From NCBI GenBank assembly GCA_026196495.1, contig JAPHSY010000021.1, positions 1 to 64,000 on the forward strand: DNA of 64,000 nucleotides, in the 5' to 3' direction. The stretch comes from Magnetovibrio sp. GTDB taxonomy: Bacteria; Pseudomonadota; Alphaproteobacteria; Rhodospirillales; Magnetovibrionaceae. Positions 1 to 8,320 of the stretch are shown piece by piece; the stretch's first letter is position 1; each line of letters opens with the position of its first letter. The notes below the pieces were generated by a model that did no database searches, had not been told where the DNA came from, and saw only the letters and a program-made list of their open reading frames with translations. Both the position numbers and the translations under genes were made by a program.

Positions 1-1
1 C

Positions 2-913
2 CAATGGGGTAACTCTGAAGTGTTCTTCAGCGGTTCCACCACCTTGGACAACGGCTTGAAAGTTGCTGCCAAAGTCGAACTCGAAGCTAACCAAGGCGCT
101 GCTTCCGACAGTATCGATCGCAGCTACCTGACCATCAGCTCCGACGAAATGGGCGCTTTGACCATGGGTGCTGCTCCGCACGCTGCTGACGACATGGACG
201 TTCGCGCACCGAACGCCGGTAACCTGGATTGGCGTGACACCGACAACTTTGCTGGTTCTGCAACGGCTGCAACGGCTGCAACCACTGTATACACCAACTC
301 TTCCAACAGCATTTACCAATGGGGTAACCACGACGGCATTAAAGTTAAGTATGCTTCTCCGAACTTCTCCGGCGTGACCGTTGGCGGTTCTTGGTCTTCT
401 ATTGCCAATGGCGTTGAAACTGAAGATGGTCGTTTGATCACCACGGCCCAAGACGATACCTGGACTGTTGGTGCTAAGTACTCCGGCGACTTTGATGGCG
501 TTGGTGTGAACGCTTCTTTGGTTCACGGTACCGCTGTTAGCAACATTGAACAAACCGCTTTGGGTCTGTCTGTTTCTACCGCTGGTTTCACCATCGGTGG
601 TTCATACTCTGACTTCAACGATACCCGCAACAACCCGACCGATTCCAATGACGGCGAAGGTTGGGAATTGGGTGTTGGTTACGAAACCGGCCCGTACAGC
701 GTTTCTGCTGCTTACATGACGGCTTCCAACAAAGACACCACGGCGATTGCTGGTGACAACGAAGACACCAAGTGGAACGTTGTTGCAACCTACGACATGG
801 GTGCTGGTGTGGCTCTGTCCGCAACCTACTTCAAATCTGAAGCAGATGCAGAAGGCACCACGGCTGCTGTAGACGTGAATGGTCTGATCGCTGGTATCGA
901 AGTTGGCTTCTAA
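2..913 (+). CDS. Gram-negative porin, C-terminal part (5' end outside window)
   Basis: This is the C-terminal 303 residues of an outer-membrane beta-barrel porin that lets small hydrophilic solutes cross the outer membrane. The frame is open to the left edge and reads QWGNSEVFFSG before the GTG taken as start by the ORF track, so the gene begins outside the window and that GTG is an internal Val. The sequence alternates hydrophobic and polar residues, is rich in Gly, Asn and aromatic residues with repeated beta-strand segments such as YSVSAAYMTAS, and ends in the terminal Phe (GIEVGF) recognised by the BAM machinery. It resembles Porin_4 family proteins of alphaproteobacteria. Codon use is strongly biased toward a small set (GGT, AAC, ACC), as in highly expressed genes. 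A strong terminator follows. Confidence 0.9.
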   Translation, partial: QWGNSEVFFSGSTTLDNGLKVAAKVELEANQGAASDSIDRSYLTISSDEMGALTMGAAPHAADDMDVRAPNAGNLDWRDTDNFAGSATAATAATTVYTNSSNSIYQWGNHDGIKVKYASPNFSGVTVGGSWSSIANGVETEDGRLITTAQDDTWTVGAKYSGDFDGVGVNASLVHGTAVSNIEQTALGLSVSTAGFTIGGSYSDFNDTRNNPTDSNDGEGWELGVGYETGPYSVSAAYMTASNKDTTAIAGDNEDTKWNVVATYDMGAGVALSATYFKSEADAEGTTAAVDVNGLIAGIEVGF

Positions 914-944
914 GTTGAAGTAAACTTTGATCGAAAGATCTTGG

Positions 945-974
945 AAAGGGCGGCTTTAGCCGCCCTTTCTTTTT
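945..974 (+). terminator. Rho-independent terminator of the porin gene
   Basis: A perfect 10-bp stem AAAGGGCGGC/GCCGCCCTTT with a TTTA loop is followed by CTTTTT, 31 bp after the porin stop codon. Confidence 0.93.
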
Positions 975-1008
975 GCCTGAAGTTCAGGCACCCCCAAAAC
1001 AACAGCGC

Positions 1009-1038
1009 AAAAAAGCGCCACCTGAAACCAGGCGGCGC
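1009..1038 (-). terminator. Terminator of the DUF1192 gene (minus strand)
   Basis: On the minus strand GCGCCGCCTG pairs with CAGGTGGCGC (one G-U pair) around a GTTT loop and is followed by six T. It lies about 100 bp past the DUF1192 stop codon. Confidence 0.75.
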
Positions 1039-1135
1039 GAGTCTAACAGGGAGGCGTCTAGGTTGCGTGAAAGCCAACCTGACAATATAACTCTAGCAGG
1101 AACCACCTAAGAATTCGTTAACCATGCGAGACGTT

Positions 1136-1318
1136 TCAACTCTTGAAAAATGCATCCGCTCCCGCACGGGCTGCTTTCTTGGTCTCAATTGCTGCTTCAG
1201 CACGCAAAATCTCAGATTTTAAACTATCGATATATTCCCCCAAAGCCTCAATGGACATTTCATCGAAGTCTTTCTTGCCACCTTTGGGGACTATGGGCTC
1301 AAGGTCATCTGTATCCAT
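1136..1318 (-). CDS. DUF1192 family small protein
   Basis: This 60-residue protein matches the DUF1192 family: an acidic start (MDTDDLEPIVPK), the core MSIEALGEYIDSLKSEILRAE, an alanine-rich helix and a terminal FFKS. The function of the family is unknown. The middle looks like a single amphipathic helix or short coiled coil. The gene is divergent from a quinone oxidoreductase and close to trcR; this trio recurs in alphaproteobacteria (recalled gene order, not checked here). GAGCTAAAA upstream of the ATG gives a modest ribosome binding site. Confidence 0.85.
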   Translation of the reverse strand: MDTDDLEPIVPKGGKKDFDEMSIEALGEYIDSLKSEILRAEAAIETKKAARAGADAFFKS

Positions 1319-1404
1319 TTTTAGCTCCTGCTTGTCATCTTGCGTTGCATGATCATACTAGGCAAAGCCCCTCCCTGGGAAGACGTTGAAAGGTGACGAA
1401 AAAT

Positions 1405-2409
1405 ATGTCCAAAACCCTACCTAAAACAATGCGCTGCATTGAAATGTCCGAAGGCCGTGGTGCCGATATTTTACATCTGGCAGAACGCCCTGTACCCCAA
1501 GCCGGGGCTGGCCAAGTGCTGATTAAAATCCAAGCCGCAGGCATTAACCGCCCCGACGTCTTACAGCGCGATGGCCTCTATCCGGCTCCACCAGGCGCAA
1601 GCGACATTTTAGGTTTAGAAGCTGCGGGTGAAATCGTTGCTTTAGGCGAAAACGTTGAGACCCTCAAGGTGGGCGACACTGTAACTGCATTGCTCTCTGG
1701 TGGCGGCTATGCTGAATATGCCACCGCTTATGAAGGCTCCTGCCTACCGATCCCAGACGGGCTGAGCCTCGTTGAAGCTGCATCACTTCCCGAAACCTAT
1801 TTCACGGTGTGGAGCAACCTGTTTGACCGCGCGAACCTTCAAGAAGGTGAAACCCTGCTGATGCAAGGCGGCACCAGCGGCATCGGCACCACCGCCATTC
1901 AGATGTGTAGCCAATTGGGCGTTCGCGTAATCGCAACGGCAGGCAGCGATGATAAATGCCAAGCCTGCTTGGATTTGGGCGCTGAAAAAGCCGTGAACTA
2001 TCGCGAAGAAGACTATGTTAGTGTTGCCCGTGAATTCGGTGGAGGTAAAGGCGTCAACGTCATCCTCGACATGGTTGGTGGCGACTATGTCAGCCGCAAC
2101 ATCAAATCCCTGGCCCCAGATGGGCGTCTGGTGAATATCGCATTTTTGCAAGGCTCCAAGGTTGAAATTGATCTCATGCCGGTAATGCTCAAACGTCTGA
2201 TTTTAACAGGCTCAACGCTACGCGCGCGCGATCCGGGCTTCAAGGCTGCCATTGCCGACAATCTTAAGAAAACCGTGTGGCCATTGCTGGAAAACGGCGC
2301 GATCAAGCCTGTGGTTTTCAAGACTTTCCCTTTGGACCAAGCGGTTGAAGCTCATAAGCTCATGGAAAGCAGCCAACATATCGGCAAAATCGTACTCACC
2401 ATGGAATAA
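1405..2409 (+). CDS. NAD(P)H-quinone oxidoreductase, PIG3 type (zinc-free MDR family)
   Basis: A medium-chain dehydrogenase/reductase of the QOR/PIG3 group, expected to reduce quinones or related carbonyls with NADPH in the cytoplasm. The GroES-like N-terminal domain carries GINRPDVLQRDGLYP and LGLEAAGEIVALG; the Rossmann domain carries the nucleotide-binding motif MQGGTSGIGTTAIQM and the downstream LILTGSTLRAR typical of PIG3. No catalytic zinc Cys/His set is present. The track starts at GTG 1393, but ATG 1405 (MSKTLPKTMRC), preceded by AAAGG at normal spacing, is preferred; ATG 1429 is a third option. At 334 residues the length is normal. It is divergent from DUF1192 and upstream of trcR. 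Confidence 0.85.
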   Translation: MSKTLPKTMRCIEMSEGRGADILHLAERPVPQAGAGQVLIKIQAAGINRPDVLQRDGLYPAPPGASDILGLEAAGEIVALGENVETLKVGDTVTALLSGGGYAEYATAYEGSCLPIPDGLSLVEAASLPETYFTVWSNLFDRANLQEGETLLMQGGTSGIGTTAIQMCSQLGVRVIATAGSDDKCQACLDLGAEKAVNYREEDYVSVAREFGGGKGVNVILDMVGGDYVSRNIKSLAPDGRLVNIAFLQGSKVEIDLMPVMLKRLILTGSTLRARDPGFKAAIADNLKKTVWPLLENGAIKPVVFKTFPLDQAVEAHKLMESSQHIGKIVLTME

Positions 2410-2486
2410 GCGACTTATTGGGGTGGGTTAAAAACTCTCAGAAATGGTTGTCCCGCCCCGGTTTTTGCGATACATAAAGGCCATCA

Positions 2487-2517
2487 CAACCCCCGCAAAG
2501 GGGGTTGTTCTGTTTTT
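2487..2517 (+). terminator. Terminator between quinone oxidoreductase and trcR
   Basis: An 8-bp stem CAACCCCC/GGGGGTTG with loop GCAAA is followed by TTCTGTTTTT. It ends just before the trcR ribosome binding site, so it may terminate the upstream gene or act as a leader hairpin for trcR. Confidence 0.65.
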
Positions 2518-2535
2518 AAAATGAGGAATATCAAG

Positions 2536-3225
2536 ATGGCGCAGCCTTTGATGCCCAAAGCGACAGCCGTTTGGTTGGTCGAAAACACCGCCCTTTCGTT
2601 CGATCAGATCGCTGAATTTGTCGGTCTGCATGAACTGGAAATTCAAGCCATTGCCGATGGTGAAGTGGCCGTGGGGATGCAAGGTGCCAACCCGCTGACC
2701 TCTGGCGAGTTGACCCAAGAAGAAATCGATCGCTGCCAAGCCGATCCCATGGCGTCTTTGAAAATGGCCAAAGCCACCCTGCCGACCCCCAAAGCACGTG
2801 GCAAAGGGGCGCGTTACACCCCCGTTTCGAAACGACAAGATCGCCCAGACGCCATCGCGTGGTTGCTCAAACACCACCCGGAACTGACCGACGGTCAAAT
2901 TGGTCGCTTGATCGGCACCACCAAGCCGACCATCAAGTCTGTACGTGAACGCAGCCACTGGAACATTGCCAACATTAAACCGCAAAGTCCGGTGGGGCTT
3001 GGCCTAACCAACGAAGCTGATTTGGAAAAGGCCGTTGCCATTGCCCGCGCCAAAGCTGGCACCACACACGTGCCTGCACAAGTGGAAGAAGCACCGGTTG
3101 ATCCATTGGCTGAACCAGAATTGCCAACCATGGCACCTGGCCCGGCAGCAGAGCCGGAACCCACCCACACGGTGGAAAGTGTGTTTGGCCCCGCCAGCAC
3201 CACGGATGAAAAAACCGAGAACTAA
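2536..3225 (+). CDS. trcR: DUF1013 protein, cell-cycle transcriptional regulator TrcR
   Basis: The protein matches DUF1013/TrcR, an alphaproteobacterial transcription-associated regulator described in Caulobacter and Brucella. The N-terminal half (MPKATAVWLVENTALSFDQIAEFVGLHELEIQAIADGEVA) looks like a helix-turn-helix, and the centre (DAIAWLLKHHPELTDGQIGRLIGTTKPTIKSVRER) is a second HTH-like module. The last 60 residues are Pro/Ala/Glu-rich and probably disordered. The track starts at ATG 2521, but ATG 2536 (MAQPLMPKA) has AGGA upstream and matches the usual family start. It is followed by its own terminator. Confidence 0.85.
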   Translation: MAQPLMPKATAVWLVENTALSFDQIAEFVGLHELEIQAIADGEVAVGMQGANPLTSGELTQEEIDRCQADPMASLKMAKATLPTPKARGKGARYTPVSKRQDRPDAIAWLLKHHPELTDGQIGRLIGTTKPTIKSVRERSHWNIANIKPQSPVGLGLTNEADLEKAVAIARAKAGTTHVPAQVEEAPVDPLAEPELPTMAPGPAAEPEPTHTVESVFGPASTTDEKTEN

Positions 3226-3251
3226 AACCGTTTTCAGCCATCAAAAGAACA

Positions 3252-3282
3252 AGAGAGCCAGAGAAATTTGGCTCTCTTTTTT
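3252..3282 (+). terminator. Terminator of trcR
   Basis: Stem AGAGAGCCA/TGGCTCTCT with an 8-base loop and a run of T, 27 bp after the trcR stop. Confidence 0.9.
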
Positions 3283-3328
3283 GTAGCTTAGGTTACAGAT
3301 TGGACCTCTACGACCTGACAAACTCCTT

Positions 3329-3365
3329 CGTGTTGCAACGATAAATTTCTAATCAGCGCAACACG
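3329..3365. promoter_or_regulatory. 8-bp inverted repeat upstream of the exported hydrolase gene
   Basis: CGTGTTGC and GCAACACG are perfect inverted arms 21 bp apart, ending 23 bp before the start codon. It could be an operator or a leader hairpin. No regulator gene is adjacent. Confidence 0.35.
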
Positions 3366-3388
3366 TTCAAATAAGGAGAGTTCAAAAG

Positions 3389-4135
3389 ATGGATACCACA
3401 ACAACAACAACAACACTCACCAAAATGGTCGCTGTGATTTCAATCACCCTTGCGGCCCTTCAGGTGAGCACGTCTCAAGCTGACGATACACCCCCAGCCT
3501 TCTACCCCACACCATCAACCACAGCCGTTCTCATCACAGATCCACAAAATGACTTTATGAGCGAAAAAGGCGCTGCTTGGGGATTGGTGAAAGACAATGT
3601 CACGGCTGTCAAAACCAATGAAAATATTGCGAAATTGATGAAATCGGCAAAAGCAGCAAATATGCCACTATTCATTAGCCCCCATTCCTACTTCGACCAT
3701 GACAAGCATTGGCATGATCGTGGCCCAATCCAAGGCCTCATGAACAAAAACGATATGTTCCGGGTTAAAGGACCGACCACCTACGCCAGCTTTGAAGACA
3801 GTGGCGCCGATTTCTATAAACCATTGAAAAAATACATTTTGGATGGAAAAACAATTATTTCCTCTCCTCACAAGGTTTATGGCCCGGACTCAAACGATCT
3901 GGTCTTACAGCTACGCAAACGCGGTATTGAAACCGTCATCTTAGGCGGATTTGCAGCCAATCTCTGCACAGATTCCCACATGCGTGAATTGATGGAACAA
4001 GGCTTCAACGTTGTTGTGGTCAAAGACGCCGTTGGTGCACCGGGACAAGAAGCTTACGATGCCGCAGTTCTGAATTACGGCATGATCGCAAACGCCGTAT
4101 GGACCACGGCACAGGCACAAGATTTTATCAATTAA
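3389..4135 (+). CDS. Exported isochorismatase-family cysteine hydrolase
   Basis: A 248-residue amidohydrolase of the isochorismatase/nicotinamidase superfamily. The presumed catalytic triad is Asp in LITDPQNDF, Lys in SSPHKVYG and Cys in AANLCTDSH; the cis-peptide region GGFAANLC is also visible. Unusually for the family it has an N-terminal signal-like segment (MVAVISITLAALQVSTSQA, then DD), so it probably acts in the periplasm. The substrate is unknown. The N-terminus is a run of seven Thr, six of them encoded by a perfect (ACA)6 repeat. AAGGAGAG lies upstream at good distance. It is transcribed alone, between terminators. Confidence 0.8.
   Translation: MDTTTTTTTLTKMVAVISITLAALQVSTSQADDTPPAFYPTPSTTAVLITDPQNDFMSEKGAAWGLVKDNVTAVKTNENIAKLMKSAKAANMPLFISPHSYFDHDKHWHDRGPIQGLMNKNDMFRVKGPTTYASFEDSGADFYKPLKKYILDGKTIISSPHKVYGPDSNDLVLQLRKRGIETVILGGFAANLCTDSHMRELMEQGFNVVVVKDAVGAPGQEAYDAAVLNYGMIANAVWTTAQAQDFIN
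3398..3415 (+). repeat. (ACA)6 trinucleotide repeat in the signal peptide region
   Basis: Six tandem ACA codons directly after ATG GAT ACC encode Thr. Gain or loss of units keeps the frame and would only change the length of the N-terminal segment. Confidence 0.9.
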
Positions 4136-4190
4136 TCTCCTTGTGCGAAGGCCCTGTTTAAATACGTAGCTCAAGGACCTTCGTTCATCG

Positions 4191-4224
4191 AAAGCCGTAC
4201 CGAGGTTTCTCGGTGCGGCTTTTT
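4191..4224 (+). terminator. Terminator of the exported hydrolase gene
   Basis: A 14-bp stem (AAAGCCGTACCGAG with CTCGGTGCGGCTTT, one G-T pair) with loop GTTT, followed by TT and a short T run. Confidence 0.9.
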
Positions 4225-4225
4225 A

Positions 4226-4244
4226 CAATCATTTTAAATGATTG
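4226..4244. promoter_or_regulatory. Perfect 19-bp palindrome upstream of DUF2189 gene
   Basis: CAATCATTTTAAATGATTG is a perfect 9-1-9 inverted repeat. It lies two bases after the terminator and 60 bp before the DUF2189 start, where an operator would be expected. Confidence 0.5.
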
Positions 4245-4303
4245 CCATCCCCGTTCCGCCCCGCTAGCCTGATTTATGGGGTATCACACATTGGGGGTAT
4301 ACA

Positions 4304-5131
4304 TTGGACGAGACCAAAGCACAGCCCAGTACACAAAATCCTGGCGCACAAAAGCCCATCTCTCACTACATCAATGAAGTCAGTATCGAACAACCGTTTG
4401 TATGGCTCGGCAAAGGTTGGGCTGATTTCATCCGCGCCCCACGCCTCAGCATTGGGTATGGCCTGCTTTTCACCATGATCGGCTTTGCTTTGGTGGTGGG
4501 ACTGCACCTGCTGGAAATGGATTATTTAATCTATCCCCTGACGGCTGGCTTTATTTTGCTCGGCCCCATCCTCGCCATCGGCATGTACAATGTATCGCGA
4601 CGTATGGAACGTGGGCGTAACCCTCGCCCCTTAAAATGCTTTATGGCATGGAAACACAATCGCTATCACATTATGACAGCTGGCCTCGTATTCATGATCT
4701 TCGCCATGATCTGGAGTCGCATGGCGGTACTGTCTTTCGTGCTGTCCTTTCCCTACATTGGCCTGAACTTGGAAACCATTTTCAACCAAGTATTCTTTAC
4801 CACGGACGGCCTCATTTTCCTGGCCATAGAAACAATCATCGGCGCCATCTTGGCCGCCGTCGCCTTTGTTTTTGGCGTCGTTTCCCTTCCCATGATGCTG
4901 GACCGCAAAGTCGACATTTTCACCGCATCGTTGGTGAGCTTTTTGGTGGTGATGAAAAACAAAGGTGCGATGCTGACATGGGCTGGCTTAATTGTGATCT
5001 TCGTTGGTGCCGGATTGGCGACAGCCTACATCGGGCTTGCCATCACCCTGCCGCTGATTGGCTACGCCAGTTGGCACGCATACCGCGCCTGTGTTGATCC
5101 CAGAAAATGGCCCGAAACTCCGTTGGATTGA
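4304..5131 (+). CDS. DUF2189 family integral membrane protein
   Basis: A 275-residue inner-membrane protein of the DUF2189 family, function unknown. After a polar N-terminus (about 45 residues) come roughly six hydrophobic segments: SIGYGLLFTMIGFALVVGL, YPLTAGFILLGPILAIGM, TAGLVFMIFAMIWSRM, IFLAIETIIGAILAAVAFVFGVV, ASLVSFLVVM and LTWAGLIVIFVGAGLATAYIGLAI. The motif GMYNVSRRMERGRNP between the second and third segments is typical of the family. The start is TTG with GGGGG upstream; no in-frame ATG occurs until well inside the first membrane region, so TTG is accepted. The stop precedes the AEC gene start by 27 bp, so the two may be co-transcribed. Confidence 0.8.
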   Translation: MDETKAQPSTQNPGAQKPISHYINEVSIEQPFVWLGKGWADFIRAPRLSIGYGLLFTMIGFALVVGLHLLEMDYLIYPLTAGFILLGPILAIGMYNVSRRMERGRNPRPLKCFMAWKHNRYHIMTAGLVFMIFAMIWSRMAVLSFVLSFPYIGLNLETIFNQVFFTTDGLIFLAIETIIGAILAAVAFVFGVVSLPMMLDRKVDIFTASLVSFLVVMKNKGAMLTWAGLIVIFVGAGLATAYIGLAITLPLIGYASWHAYRACVDPRKWPETPLD

Positions 5132-5158
5132 GGCCTTGATGACTGCCGGAACAGCCCG

Positions 5159-6100
5159 ATGGATGCCCTGATCAACGTCGTCTTCCCCGTGTTTGCAATT
5201 GTCGGCCTCGGCTATCTTTCCGGTGTCATAAAAATCTTGGGACCAGAATCCGCACAAGCCTTAAACCGCTTTGTCTATTATTTCGCCTTACCACCGCTGT
5301 TGTTCATGTTTACAGCAACCACCACGGTGGGAGAAATTTTCAATGGTCCGTTCATTTTCAGTTATCTGTTGGGAACACTTATAACCCTGTGTATCGCTAT
5401 AGGTGTTAGCCGATTTGTATTTGGTGAGAACCTCGCCATTGTGTCTATGTTTGGGTTCGGTGCAGTGTTTGCTAACTCTGCCTATATGGGAATTCCCCTG
5501 TTTCTCACCGCCTTTGGCGAAGATGGCACCCTACCTGCCGTTGTCGCAACCTTGGCCAGCAATATTATCCTCATCGGCGCGATAATCGCCGCCCTAGAAA
5601 CAACCCGGGCCAAAGGCTCTTCGGCCTCTCGGGTTATGATTGAGGTCAGCACAACCTTGATCAAAAACCCCATATTAATGGCACCATTAGTGGGTATTGT
5701 GTTTTCCTTATTGGTTTGGCCAGTGCCCCGTCCCCTGACCAATTTCTTTGATTTGCTCGGCGCTTCTGCAGGACCAGCAGCGTTATTTGCCTTAGGTTTA
5801 TCCTTAGTCAACAAACCCCTGCTTGGCGATCTGGCAGAGATATCTTGGATGGTAGTGTTGAAGCTGACAGTCCAGCCATTTTTCACATTCATCATGGTAT
5901 ATTATGTGTTCGAGCTGGACCCATTTTGGGCCAAAAGCGCCGTCATCCTTGCGGCCTTGCCCAGTGGCGCAATGGTGTTCGTCATTGCACAGCAGTACAA
6001 CACCATGGTCAATCGTGCTGCGGCCGGAGTGGTCGCAAGTACCGCCCTGTCATTAGTCAGCATCTCAGTCTTGTTGGTGGTGCTGGGGCTCGAACCGTAA
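5159..6100 (+). CDS. AEC family (auxin efflux carrier-like) transporter
   Basis: A 313-residue inner-membrane transporter with about ten hydrophobic helices. It begins MDALINVVFPVFAIVGLGYLSG and carries the family pattern FGAVFANSAYMGIPLFLTAFGEDG in the first half and ALPSGAMVFVIAQQYN in the second half, with an inverted-repeat topology. AEC proteins move organic anions such as malate or malonate; the substrate cannot be read from the sequence. A second AEC gene lies at 31443-32318. It converges on prpE with a shared terminator. Confidence 0.85.
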   Translation: MDALINVVFPVFAIVGLGYLSGVIKILGPESAQALNRFVYYFALPPLLFMFTATTTVGEIFNGPFIFSYLLGTLITLCIAIGVSRFVFGENLAIVSMFGFGAVFANSAYMGIPLFLTAFGEDGTLPAVVATLASNIILIGAIIAALETTRAKGSSASRVMIEVSTTLIKNPILMAPLVGIVFSLLVWPVPRPLTNFFDLLGASAGPAALFALGLSLVNKPLLGDLAEISWMVVLKLTVQPFFTFIMVYYVFELDPFWAKSAVILAALPSGAMVFVIAQQYNTMVNRAAAGVVASTALSLVSISVLLVVLGLEP

Positions 6101-6161
6101 AGCCGTAACATCGGGACAAAGCTTATCAACTGAACACGCGCGCCTAACATCATAAACGACA

Positions 6162-6189
6162 AAGGCCGGAAGCTTTCGCTTCCGGCCTT
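6162..6189. terminator. Bidirectional terminator between AEC gene and prpE
   Basis: A perfect 12-bp stem AAGGCCGGAAGC/GCTTCCGGCCTT with a TTTC loop sits between two convergent genes. Confidence 0.85.
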
Positions 6190-6215
6190 GTTCGTTGAGC
6201 TGGTTTCGGTTGAGC

Positions 6216-8120
6216 TTAGCTGCGGGCTTTGCCGTAACCGATACCTTCCAGCGCCGTGGCGATTTCATCCAAGATGGACATATCGTCAATGGTCGCTGGT
6301 GCTTTGTATTCTTCGTTGTCGGCAATTTTTTGCATCGTACCACGCAAGATTTTACCGGAACGTGTTTTCGGCAAACGATCAACAACGGTCGCCAGTTTGA
6401 ACGCAGCAACCGGACCGATTTGGTCACGAACCATTTTCACCACTTCTTTGATGATGTCGGCATGGTCGCGGTCTACGCCCGCTTTCAACACCAACATACC
6501 CAGCGGCATTTGGCCCTTCAGTTGATCAGCAACGCCCATGACGGCACATTCAGCAACGTCGGGGTGTGCAGACAGAACTTCTTCCATAGCACCCGTGGAC
6601 AGACGATGGCCCGCCACGTTGATGATGTCATCAGTACGCGACATGACATAAACGTAACCGTCTTCATCCAAGTAACCCGCATCACCCGTTTTGTAGTAGC
6701 CAGGGAATTCATCCAAGTATGCTTCTTGATAACGCGCATCGGCGTTCCACAAACTGGGCAATGTTCCCGGAGGCAACGGCAACTTACAGCAGATCGAGCC
6801 AATTTTGCCGGCTTCAACCGGGTGACCGTCATCAGCCAGAACTTGTACATCCCAGCCCGGAGCCGCCTTGGTCGGTGAGCCCGGCTTGGTCGGGAATTCG
6901 TGCAGGCCTAAGCAGTTGGCCGCAATGGACCAACCGGTTTCGGTTTGCCACCAGTGATCAACCACAGGTGTGCCGAGGATTTTTTGTGACCATTCCAGGG
7001 TATCTGGATCGGTGCGTTCACCAGCCAGATAGAGCGCCTTGAGGTTGCTCATATCGTACTGTTTCATCAATTCGGCTTCGGAATCATCACGCTTGATCGC
7101 GCGCAGAGCCGTCGGTGCAGTGAACAGAACTCTGACGTTGTGCTCTGATACAACACGCCAGAACGCACCGGCGTCTGGTGTACCTACGGGCTTGCCTTCG
7201 TAAATTACCGTGGTGCAACCATGCAGCAGCGGGCCATAAACGATGTAGCTGTGCCCCACAACCCAACCCACGTCGGATGCAGCCCAGAACACATCGCCTG
7301 GCTCAACATCGTAAACGGCTTTCATGGTGTAGTTCAACGCTACCATGTGGCCGCCATTGTCACGCAAGATGCCCTTGGGAACACCGGTGGTGCCCGATGT
7401 GTACAAGATATACAGCGGATCGGTTGCCGCAACGGTTACGCATTCAGCAGGCTCTGCCGTTTCCATCTCTTTAAGCCAATCCACGTCGCGCTCACCCGAC
7501 AAATCGGCTTCGGCTTCGGGACGTTGCAGAACAATAATTTTTTCCGGCTTGTGCGTAGACAGCTCAACAGCTTGGTCCAGCAGCGGCTTGTATTCGATGG
7601 TACGGCCCGGCTCCAAACCACAAGATGCAGCGACAATGGCTTTGGGCTGTGCGTCATCAATACGGGTTGCCAATTCAGCAGCCGCAAAGCCACCAAACAC
7701 GACCGAGTGAATTGCACCCAAACGTGCAATCGCCAGCATCGCAATCGGGGCTTCAGCGATCATTGGCATATAAACAATGACGCGGTCGCCTTTGCCAACA
7801 CCGTTGGCGCGCAGAACACCCGCGAAGCGGGACACTTGGTCTTGCAGTTCTTTGTACGTGATGGTGCGCTTGGTACCGCCCGTCATGGGGCTGTCATAGA
7901 TGATCGCAGCTTGGTCGCCACGGGTGGCAACATGGCGGTCCACGGCGTTGTAACAGGTGTTACATTCAGCGCCCGAGAACCAGCGATAAAAAGGTGGATT
8001 GCTATCATCAAGGACTTTGTCCCAAGGTTTCACCCAGTCAATATCTTGGGCAATCTCGCCCCAAAAACCATTGGGGTCGGAAAGAGAGCGTGAATGCGCT
8101 TCTTCGTACTTATTGGACAA
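6216..8120 (-). CDS. prpE: Propionyl-CoA synthetase
   Basis: A 634-residue AMP-forming acyl-CoA synthetase that activates propionate (and less well acetate) to the CoA thioester. The N-terminus (DPNGFWGEIAQDIDWVKPWDKVL, SNPPFYRWF) and the segments YMPMIAEAPIAMLAIARLGAIHSVVFGGFA and NVAGHRLSTGAMEEVLSAHPDVAECAVMG are characteristic of PrpE rather than Acs. The P-loop is ILYTSGTTGVPKG and the acetylation-regulated Lys lies in PKTRSGKILRG near the end. The start is TTG with GGGAG eight bases upstream. It diverges from a second acyl-CoA ligase, giving a compact fatty and short-chain acid activation locus. No methylcitrate-cycle gene is in view. Confidence 0.9.
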   Translation of the reverse strand: MSNKYEEAHSRSLSDPNGFWGEIAQDIDWVKPWDKVLDDSNPPFYRWFSGAECNTCYNAVDRHVATRGDQAAIIYDSPMTGGTKRTITYKELQDQVSRFAGVLRANGVGKGDRVIVYMPMIAEAPIAMLAIARLGAIHSVVFGGFAAAELATRIDDAQPKAIVAASCGLEPGRTIEYKPLLDQAVELSTHKPEKIIVLQRPEAEADLSGERDVDWLKEMETAEPAECVTVAATDPLYILYTSGTTGVPKGILRDNGGHMVALNYTMKAVYDVEPGDVFWAASDVGWVVGHSYIVYGPLLHGCTTVIYEGKPVGTPDAGAFWRVVSEHNVRVLFTAPTALRAIKRDDSEAELMKQYDMSNLKALYLAGERTDPDTLEWSQKILGTPVVDHWWQTETGWSIAANCLGLHEFPTKPGSPTKAAPGWDVQVLADDGHPVEAGKIGSICCKLPLPPGTLPSLWNADARYQEAYLDEFPGYYKTGDAGYLDEDGYVYVMSRTDDIINVAGHRLSTGAMEEVLSAHPDVAECAVMGVADQLKGQMPLGMLVLKAGVDRDHADIIKEVVKMVRDQIGPVAAFKLATVVDRLPKTRSGKILRGTMQKIADNEEYKAPATIDDMSILDEIATALEGIGYGKARS

Positions 8121-8243
8121 TTGATGTCTCCCTCTAAAATCTGCCGGAGGAGGCCCTAAAACCTAGGCTAAAAGGCAGATAAAAACTCACAGTTACCCAG
8201 ACCACACCCCCACGCGTGTGCCAGGTTTACTCCCGAGCCCGGA

Positions 8244-8282
8244 TTTTGCGACAAAAGAGTGTTTTTTGCAATGCAGCAATGT
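8244..8282. promoter_or_regulatory. Candidate operator repeats between prpE and the acyl-CoA ligase gene
   Basis: TTTTGCGACAAAA (5-3-5 inverted repeat) at 8244-8256 is followed at 8266 by TTTGCAATGCAGCAATG, which resembles the TTTGCAA-type half-sites of short-chain acyl-CoA regulators such as PccR. Function is inferred from position and resemblance only. Confidence 0.3.
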
Positions 8283-8320
8283 GGCAGACTAGCGAAAATT
8301 TAAGCAATTGGAGGCCTCCC

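Noticed and set aside
20-22. GTG as start of the porin gene
   Set aside because: The frame stays open to the window edge with porin-like residues, so this codon is an internal Val.
7221-8093. Long plus-strand ORF of 290 residues opposite prpE
   Set aside because: It is the antisense frame of a clear PrpE gene, with low-complexity His/Arg/Asn composition and no family resemblance.
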